From Burkholderiaceae bacterium (lineage in GTDB: Bacteria > Pseudomonadota > Gammaproteobacteria > Burkholderiales > Burkholderiaceae_D), in contig JACMLV010000333.1 in assembly GCA_014379395.1 (NCBI GenBank), positions 1-11,252 on the forward strand: a stretch of DNA of 11,252 bases, given 5' to 3'. The notes beneath the pieces were generated by a model that saw nothing but the letters and a program-made list of their open reading frames with translations, searched no databases and had not been told where the DNA came from. Below, piece after piece: positions 1 through 4,796 of this stretch (position 1 is the stretch's first letter; each line of letters starts with the position of its first letter). Made by a program: the position numbers and the translations under genes.

Positions 1-1768
1 CGCCGGCCGACAGTTCATCGCTGCGCTCCGGCGCCTCGCCCAGCCAGAACGGCATGGTCGGCGCGGCGCCGCGCGCGTCCACCACCCGCACCCGGCCGGC
101 GTCGACGCGCAGGATGCGATACGAGATATTGCCGAGCTGGAAGATGTCGCCGGCGATGCATTCGACCGCGAAATCCTCGTTGACGGTGCCGATCGGCTGG
201 CCCTGCGGCTCGAGCAGCACGGCGTAGTCGGCGTTGTCGGGAATCGTGCCGCCGGAGGTGATCGCCGTCAGCTTGCCGCCGCGCCGAGCGCGCAAGGCGC
301 CGGCCACGGTGTCGCGGTGGATGTAGGCGGCGCGCACGCCGTTGCGCCCGGCATAGCCCTCGGCCAGCATGCGCAGCACCGCGTCGTAATCCTCGCGCGC
401 GAGTCCGGCATACGGCTCGGCACGGCGCACCAGCTCGAACAAGGCGTCCTCGTTCCATTCCCGGTTGGCGACTTCGGCCACGATCTGCTGCGCCAGCACG
501 TCGAGCGGCGCGCGCGGGATGCGCAGCGCGTCGAGCTCGTCGCGCCGCACGCAGTCGAGCAACGCCGCGCACTCGATCAAGTCGTCGCGCGAAGTCGGGA
601 ACAGCCGGCCCTTGGGCATCCCGCCGACCTGGTGGCCGGAGCGCCCCACGCGTTGCAAGAAGGCGGCGATGCTGCGCGGCGAGCCGACCTGGCAGACCAG
701 CTCGACGTCGCCGATGTCGATGCCCAGTTCCAGCGAGGCGGTGGCGACCAGCACGCGCAGCTCGCCGCGCTTGAGGCGCTGCTCGGCGTCGAGCCGATAT
801 TCCTTGGCCAGGCTGCCGTGGTGGGCGGTCACTAAAGCGTCGCCGAGCCGCTCGGACAGGTGCCGCGCGGCGCGCTCGGCCATGCGGCGCGAGTTGACGA
901 ACACCAGCGTGGTGCGATGCTGCGCGGCCAGTTCGGCCATGCGGTCGTAGACCCGCTCCCACACCTCGGTCGCCATCACCGCCTCGAGCGGCGCCGGCGG
1001 CAATTCGATTTTCAGGTCGCGCGCGCGGACGTGGCCGACGTCGACGATCGCGCAGTCATCAAAGCCGCCGCGCCCGACCAGAAAGCGCGCCACCGCGGCG
1101 AGCGGCTTTTGCGTGGCGGACAGGCCGATGCGGGTCGGGCGCACTGCGCACAGCGCGTCGAGGCGTTCCAGGCTGAGCGCCAGATGGCTGCCGCGCTTGC
1201 CGCCCGCGACCGCGTGGATCTCGTCGACGATGACGCTGCTCACGTCGGCCAGCATGGCGCGTCCGCTGTCCGAGCCGAGCAGCACATACAGCGATTCGGG
1301 CGTGGTCACCAGGATGTGCGGCGCGCGCCGGCGCATGGCGAGGCGCTCGGAGTTGCTGGTGTCGCCGGTGCGCACGGCGGTGCGGATGCCGTGGGCGGGC
1401 AAGCCCATGCGCGCCAACTCTTGCTCGATGCCTTCCAGCGGCGCCTGCAAATTGATGCGGATATCGTTGGACAGCGCCTTCAACGGCGACACGTACAGCA
1501 CCGTGGTCGCGTCGGCCAGCGCGCCGGCCATGCTCTCCCGCACCAGCTCGTCGATCACGGCCAGAAACGCGGTCAAGGTCTTGCCCGATCCGGTCGGCGC
1601 CGCCACCAGCGTCGGGCGCCGGGCGCGGATCAACGGCCAGGCGCGCAATTGCGCCCGGGTCGGGCCGGCGCCAAACGTCACCCGGAACCAGGCCGCCACA
1701 GCCGGGTGGAAGTCCGCCCACAGGTCGGCCGAGGCCGGCGCGGCGGGCGGAGACGAGGTGGTCTGCAT
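1..1768 (-). CDS. lhr: ATP-dependent DNA helicase Lhr, N-terminal 589 residues (runs off left edge)
   Basis: Superfamily 2 helicase of the Lhr (large helicase-related) family, cytoplasmic, thought to act in DNA repair as an ATP-driven 3'-5' translocase. The frame is open from the ATG at 1768 to the left edge without a stop. Visible motifs are Walker A APTGSGKT (residues 57-64), SPLKALSND (94-102), TTPESL (155-160), the DEIH box (182-185), SAT (217-219) and motif VI QRVGRSGH (372-379). The last visible residues, PFWLGEAPERSDELS, match the conserved Lhr segment after the helicase core. Full Lhr proteins are about 1400-1600 residues, so well over half lies outside. The PFWLGEAP segment and the motif III/VI context favour true Lhr over the shorter ligase-associated relative. 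The start follows the preceding same-strand gene by 13 bases and has only a modest ribosome site (AGGGTG). Confidence 0.95.
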   Translation of the reverse strand, partial: MQTTSSPPAAPASADLWADFHPAVAAWFRVTFGAGPTRAQLRAWPLIRARRPTLVAAPTGSGKTLTAFLAVIDELVRESMAGALADATTVLYVSPLKALSNDIRINLQAPLEGIEQELARMGLPAHGIRTAVRTGDTSNSERLAMRRRAPHILVTTPESLYVLLGSDSGRAMLADVSSVIVDEIHAVAGGKRGSHLALSLERLDALCAVRPTRIGLSATQKPLAAVARFLVGRGGFDDCAIVDVGHVRARDLKIELPPAPLEAVMATEVWERVYDRMAELAAQHRTTLVFVNSRRMAERAARHLSERLGDALVTAHHGSLAKEYRLDAEQRLKRGELRVLVATASLELGIDIGDVELVCQVGSPRSIAAFLQRVGRSGHQVGGMPKGRLFPTSRDDLIECAALLDCVRRDELDALRIPRAPLDVLAQQIVAEVANREWNEDALFELVRRAEPYAGLAREDYDAVLRMLAEGYAGRNGVRAAYIHRDTVAGALRARRGGKLTAITSGGTIPDNADYAVLLEPQGQPIGTVNEDFAVECIAGDIFQLGNISYRILRVDAGRVRVVDARGAAPTMPFWLGEAPERSDELSAG

Positions 1769-1781
1769 AACACCCTAGCGC

Positions 1782-2435
1782 CTATCTGGCATATCGATCA
1801 TCGCGTTCATCGTCGTAATTGTTCAGCGCCCGTTCCAGATCCTCGTTCAGATCGGCCAGTTCGCGCCGCAGCTGGCGCCGCTCTTGCCACGTGACGACGC
1901 CGTCGGCCTTCGCGCGCAGCTCGTCGCGCTCGATGCGACGCTCCAGGCGATACAGCCGACGCGCCTCGCGCTCGTCGATGCGGCCGTCGCGCACGCCGTC
2001 CTCGATTCGCTCGCGCAGCGCCGCCTCACGCCTATCGATGCCGGGCGTGCGCTCGTAAGACGCCGCGGCGCGCGGATTGGCAATCGCACTCTCGACGTCG
2101 GCGCGCAGCGCGTCCAGCTCCAGGCGCAGTTGCTGTCGCTCCGCCGCCGAGGCGTAACCGTCGGCCTTGTAGCGGCTCGCGCGCTCGCCGATCTCGCGCT
2201 CACGCTGATACAAGCGCTGCGCCTCGTCACGTGTGATGCGGCCCGACTCGACGCCTTGCTCGATGCGCGCGTCGATCTCTCGCTGGGCGCGGTCGATCAT
2301 CGGGGTATACGTGCTTTGCGTGCTCTGCGGGCCTTGCGAGTATTCCATGTATTGGGCCATGGCCGGCGCAACCATGCCGGCGGCGGCGAACAGAGCCGAT
2401 CCGATCAGCGAACTGATTAACAATTTCGATTTCAT
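1782..2435 (-). CDS. Secreted two-repeat, charged helical protein, function unknown
   Basis: A 217-residue protein of unrecognised family. Residues 1-27 form a signal peptide (MKSK, hydrophobic stretch, APAMA cleavage site), so it should be periplasmic. The mature part is two tandem repeats without gaps, residues 47-120 and 133-206, about 36 of 74 positions identical by eye. Each repeat has the order RIE.GV..GRI, EA.RLY, ER.I, KADG, ER.QLR.EL, L..D.E.A. The KADG-x3-7-ER segments look loosely EF-hand-like (D-x-G followed by an acidic residue), but the loop is too short on acidic ligands to claim calcium binding. The rest is rich in Arg and Glu and probably alpha-helical. The tail (YDDERDDRYAR) is charged. 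A strong ribosome site, GGAGGAAACGAT, precedes the ATG. It sits between another secreted-protein gene and lhr, all in the same direction. No function is claimed. Confidence 0.85.
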   Translation of the reverse strand: MKSKLLISSLIGSALFAAAGMVAPAMAQYMEYSQGPQSTQSTYTPMIDRAQREIDARIEQGVESGRITRDEAQRLYQREREIGERASRYKADGYASAAERQQLRLELDALRADVESAIANPRAAASYERTPGIDRREAALRERIEDGVRDGRIDEREARRLYRLERRIERDELRAKADGVVTWQERRQLRRELADLNEDLERALNNYDDERDDRYAR

Positions 2436-2481
2436 ATCGTTTCCTCCGCCTGACTCATTGCGAACACCTCGCGGGTACCAA

Positions 2482-2498
2482 CCCCGCCCCGCCCCCCC
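2482..2498 (-). other. G-quadruplex-type G-tract on minus strand
   Basis: The plus strand reads CCCCGCCCCGCCCCCCC, so the minus strand (the sense strand of both flanking genes) carries four G runs separated by single bases, fitting the G3+N1-7 quadruplex pattern. It lies in the 87-base gap between two co-directional secreted-protein genes, about 47 bases before the start at 2435. Structure formation is an inference. Confidence 0.45.
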
Positions 2499-2522
2499 TG
2501 CTGTGGAAACGCCGCCGCGCCA

Positions 2523-2936
2523 TTAATAGCGGTAGGGATTGTCCGGCCGCCGGTCGAAGCGGTTCGGCACGCCGTCGCCATCGCGGTCGCGGTCGTAGCG
2601 GTTCGGCACGCCGTCGCGGTCCTCGTCGTAGCCGCGGCCATGCCGGCCGCGCCAATGACGCTCGCGCCATTCATCCCGATAATGCCGATCGACGTAATAC
2701 GGTTGCGGTTGCACGTAATACGGTTGGCGCTCAACATACACCGGGCGGGGCTGGATATAGGTCGGGTGCGGCTGCACATAAACCGGGGCCGGCGCATACA
2801 CCGGAGCCGGCCGCGCGTAATACGTCGGCACGCCGATATTGAGTTCGACGTCGACCCGCGCCATTGCCGGCGCCGCGGCCAGCATCAACGTCGCACCCGC
2901 CATCAAACCGGCTGCAACGATTAAACGATTGTTCAT
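2523..2936 (-). CDS. Secreted Pro/Tyr-rich protein with TSP3-type Asp repeats
   Basis: A 137-residue envelope protein. The ATG at 2936 is preferred over the in-frame ATG at 2951 because AAGGAGT lies at the right distance before 2936, and the signal peptide starts directly there (residues 1-26, ending APAMA). Residues about 37-83 are a low-complexity Pro/Tyr region with recurring PVY, PTY and PYY units (PAPVYAPAPVYVQPHP). Then comes a basic His/Arg stretch (84-102, DRHYRDEW, RERHWRGRHG). The C-terminus (103-133) has two Asp-rich units around DGVPNR, the second DRDGDGVPNRFD followed by PDNP. This matches the thrombospondin type 3 repeat form known from OmpA-like proteins, although the usual Cys is replaced by Arg. 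Calcium binding is therefore plausible. An exact 20-base DNA repeat (2559-2578, 2598-2617) encodes the DGVPNR units. The partner or role is unknown. Confidence 0.88.
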   Translation of the reverse strand: MNNRLIVAAGLMAGATLMLAAAPAMARVDVELNIGVPTYYARPAPVYAPAPVYVQPHPTYIQPRPVYVERQPYYVQPQPYYVDRHYRDEWRERHWRGRHGRGYDEDRDGVPNRYDRDRDGDGVPNRFDRRPDNPYRY

Positions 2937-2962
2937 GATGGACTCCTTCAAAAGATGACTGT

Positions 2963-2991
2963 ATTACATACGAACTTGGGACGCCGGGCAA
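2963..2991 (-). promoter_or_regulatory. Candidate sigma-70 promoter for the TSP3-type protein gene
   Basis: On the minus strand, TTGCCC (2991-2986) and TGTAAT (2968-2963) are separated by 17 bases, matching 4 of 6 and 5 of 6 positions of the -35 and -10 consensus. Transcription would start about 20 bases before the ATG at 2936. This is the best match by eye only. Confidence 0.4.
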
Positions 2992-3100
2992 GGAAGGCGA
3001 GGTAACCAAAGTAACAGGATGTGTCTCAGCCATTCATCAGGAAAAGCGCGCCGAAGCGCCGGCGAGGCATCGGGGATTTTTTCGACTCGGGTCGTGGTCT

Positions 3101-3121
3101 ATATAAAAGCCGCAAAGCGGC
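3101..3121 (-). terminator. Possible small intrinsic terminator, minus strand
   Basis: Read on the minus strand, GCCGC-TTT-GCGGC forms a five-pair, all-GC stem directly followed by TTTTATAT. It lies between divergent genes, so it would only stop antisense transcription arriving through the DUF1428 gene. The same DNA read on the plus strand (TATATAAAAG) could instead be a -10 region for that gene. The two readings cannot be separated from sequence. Confidence 0.25.
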
Positions 3122-3196
3122 GGCCGCACCGGATGATTAAAAAGGCAGGCTGAAGTTTTTATCAATTAAATGAAGCAAGCTGGAAAGGAGAACGTC

Positions 3197-3556
3197 ATGG
3201 CTTACGTCGATGGTTTTGTCTTACCGCTGCCCAAGAATAATGTGGATGCCTACCGGGCGATGGCCGAGAAATGCGGGGCGATCTGGCGCGAGCACGGCGC
3301 GCTGCAATTTTGCGAATGCATCGCCGAGGACGTCAAGCCGGGCAAGCTGACCTCGTTTCCCCAGGCCGTCAATCTGGAGCCGGACGAGACTGTGGTGTTC
3401 TCGTGGATCGTCTACGAATCGCGCGCCCGGCGCGACGAGGTCAACGACAAGGTCATGAAGGACCCGCGCATGGCCGAGATGATGAAGCCCGAATCGATGC
3501 CGTTCGACGGCAAGCGCATGATTTATGGCGGCTTCGAGGTGATGCTCGATCTGTGA
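3197..3556 (+). CDS. DUF1428 family protein (YbaA-like)
   Basis: A 119-residue cytoplasmic protein of the DUF1428 family, which includes E. coli YbaA and has a ferredoxin-like alpha/beta-barrel dimer fold. No enzymatic role is established. Family signatures visible are MAYVDGFVLPLP at the N-terminus, ALQFCECIAEDV (about 35-46), the central V.FSWIVYESR (about 70-79), and the closing MPFDGKRMIYGGFEVM (101-116). The length equals the family norm. The start at 3197 is chosen over an in-frame ATG 27 bases upstream because AAAGGAG ends six bases before it and the family begins with MAYVDGF. It is a single gene divergent from the secreted-protein genes, with no obvious functional link to either neighbour. 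It could be a stress or housekeeping protein; that is a guess. Confidence 0.94.
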   Translation: MAYVDGFVLPLPKNNVDAYRAMAEKCGAIWREHGALQFCECIAEDVKPGKLTSFPQAVNLEPDETVVFSWIVYESRARRDEVNDKVMKDPRMAEMMKPESMPFDGKRMIYGGFEVMLDL

Positions 3557-3756
3557 CCGATTTGGATGGCGGCCTTTTGATCGGCGGATAGCCGTCGCCA
3601 TTATGAAAACAACAAAAGAAATTATGCGACAACATAAATAAAAAATAATAAATTTTCGCAGGTTTATTTCCCGCTCAATGACGATGGCCCATCGCGGCGA
3701 TCTGGCCACATCCGTGCTGAATTAGTCTTGCAATTGTAGAAAACCATATTGCAAAA

Positions 3757-3764
3757 AAGGAGGT
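3757..3764 (+). promoter_or_regulatory. Orphan perfect Shine-Dalgarno sequence
   Basis: AAGGAGGT is fully complementary to the 16S rRNA tail, but no ATG, GTG or TTG follows at usable distance. A CTG at 3769 would open a frame of 32 codons to the TAA at 3865 and would include the ATG at 3835. It may be a standby site or belong to a leader peptide with a rare start. Confidence 0.3.
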
Positions 3765-3834
3765 ATTACTGCATTCTTGCAACAGTTTGAATGCAACTGA
3801 ATGTCGCGACGACATCAGAAGTTGGCGGAGACTA

Positions 3835-3867
3835 ATGCTTCTTTCAAAGAAAAGAAGCTTTATATAA
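3835..3867 (+). CDS. Possible ten-residue leader peptide MLLSKKRSFI
   Basis: An ATG at 3835 follows GGCGGAG by four bases and opens ten codons to the TAA at 3865-3867, 23 bases before the ATG of the signalling gene. That gene has no good ribosome site of its own, so translation of this mini-ORF could feed re-initiation. The mini-ORF overlaps the 8-bp hairpin at 3837-3858. It is unproven and could be chance in AT-rich DNA. Confidence 0.25.
   Translation: MLLSKKRSFI
3837..3858 (+). terminator. Hairpin in leader, attenuator-like
   Basis: GCTTCTTT (3837-3844) and AAAGAAGC (3851-3858) pair perfectly over eight bases around the loop CAAAGA, followed by TTTATAT. The stem has only three GC pairs, so as an intrinsic terminator it would be weak. 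It lies 33 bases before the ATG at 3891. Confidence 0.3.
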
Positions 3868-3890
3868 ATATAAAAATTACCAAGACCTCA

Positions 3891-4796
3891 ATGAAACCCA
3901 TTCGCCTGCTCACGCTTGCATGGCTAATTTTGTTTGCCCAAGCGGCCGGCGCGCAAAGCATTACGACAAAAACGCTGGTTGTCGGCAGCGAGCTCGATTA
4001 TCCGCCGTTCGCCATCGGCGCCACCGACGCAACGGCCGACGGCTTCACCGTCAAATTATGGCAAGTCGTGGCCCACGAGGCCGGCCTGCAATACGTTATC
4101 CGGGTCAAACCCTTCCACGAGCTGTTGCAGGAATTCCAGGACGGCAAGATCGACGTCCTGATCAACCTGGCCCAGTCCGACGAGCGCCACCGCTTCGCCG
4201 ACTTCACCGTGCCGCACGTGACCGTTCACGCCGCCATTTTCATCCGCAAGGGCACGCGCGGCATTAACAGCGAACGCGACCTGCTCGGCAAATCGGTCAT
4301 CGTCGTCAAGGCCGACATCGCCCACGAATACGCGGCCGCCCAGAACTGGGGCGACAAGCTGGTGCTGGTGCCGACCGCCGCCGACGGCTTGCGCCTGCTG
4401 GCCTCGGGCAGGCACGACGCCATGTTCATCAGTAAATTGGTCGGCATGCAAACCCTGGAGCAGATCAAGCTGCCGATCATTACCGCGTTGCCGGTGGTGG
4501 CCGGCGCCACGCAAAAATTCTCGTTCGCCGTCAGGAAAGGCGACGCCGATTTGCTCGCCTCCCTGAACGAAGGCCTGGCGCTGGTCAAGTCGAGCGGCGC
4601 CTACGCCAAGCTGTACGACGAGTGGTTCAGCCTCTACGAAATCGGCGAGCCGTCGCTGCGCCGCGCGCTCAAATATGTGCTGCCCTTGTCTGCGCTCTTT
4701 CTGGGCTATGTTTTCATTGCCTCCTGCGCGGCCGACGCGCGAACCGCGAGGCCCAGCGCCAATTGGCCGAGTCGCACTACATGCTGCAAACGGTGA
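3891..4796 (+). CDS. N-terminal part of c-di-GMP signalling protein: periplasmic SBP_bac_3 sensor and membrane helix (frame-broken)
   Basis: Sensor half of a large signalling protein. Residues 1-21 are a signal peptide (MKPIRLLTLAW, cleavage near AGA-QS). Residues about 27-248 form a family 3 solute-binding domain, the type that binds amino acids or other small polar ligands in the periplasm. Seen are LVVGSELDYPPFA, DG.TVKLWQVVA, F.DGKIDVLINLAQSDER, F.VPHV, DLLGKSVIVVK and a closing AYAKLYDEWF. A membrane helix follows at about 259-277 (KYVLPLSALFLGYVFIA). After it the frame ends in Cys/Arg/Ala-rich nonsense with TAG-free drift to a stop at 4796, while the continuation lies in the frame that starts in this overlap. 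The ATG at 3891 is chosen because the signal peptide begins there; an in-frame ATG at 3801 would add 30 charged residues. The ligand cannot be predicted. Confidence 0.85.
   Translation: MKPIRLLTLAWLILFAQAAGAQSITTKTLVVGSELDYPPFAIGATDATADGFTVKLWQVVAHEAGLQYVIRVKPFHELLQEFQDGKIDVLINLAQSDERHRFADFTVPHVTVHAAIFIRKGTRGINSERDLLGKSVIVVKADIAHEYAAAQNWGDKLVLVPTAADGLRLLASGRHDAMFISKLVGMQTLEQIKLPIITALPVVAGATQKFSFAVRKGDADLLASLNEGLALVKSSGAYAKLYDEWFSLYEIGEPSLRRALKYVLPLSALFLGYVFIASCAADARTARPSANWPSRTTCCKR

Larger units (their letters stand above)
3557..3890 (+). promoter_or_regulatory. AT-rich intergenic region and structured leader of the c-di-GMP signalling gene
   Basis: This gap of 334 bases holds no full-size gene. 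Bases 3601-3660 are only 12/60 G or C, far below the surroundings. Downstream lie several elements: a perfect Shine-Dalgarno octamer AAGGAGGT (3757-3764) with no ATG or GTG behind it; an inverted repeat GCATTC/GAATGC (3771-3776, 3789-3794); a hairpin ATGTCG-CGA-CGACAT (3801-3815); and a short ORF of ten codons at 3835. A further perfect 8-bp hairpin is at 3837-3858. The main ATG at 3891 lacks a good ribosome site. I could not identify a clear -35/-10 pair or a known riboswitch. Confidence 0.5.

Noticed and set aside
15..962. Long minus-strand open frame of 315 codons, rich in Arg and Ala
   Set aside because: It is a shifted frame of lhr; the lhr frame carries all helicase motifs and is open to the window edge.
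317..1894. Long plus-strand open frames opposite lhr
   Set aside because: Composition is His/Arg/Gln/Ala-biased, typical of antisense frames in GC-rich genes, with no family signature.
3560..3602. Terminator after the DUF1428 gene, from the ATGGCG/CGCCAT inverted repeat
   Set aside because: The loop is long, the stem is interrupted, and no T-run follows on the plus strand.
3801..3890. Upstream start at 3801 for the sensor protein
   Set aside because: It would add 30 charged residues before a good signal peptide and has no ribosome site; the ATG at 3891 fits the signal peptide.
4705..4730. Programmed -1 ribosomal frameshifting at the sensor/output junction
   Set aside because: No X-XXY-YYZ slippery heptamer is in phase, and no strong downstream stem or pseudoknot was seen; mutation or sequencing error is simpler.
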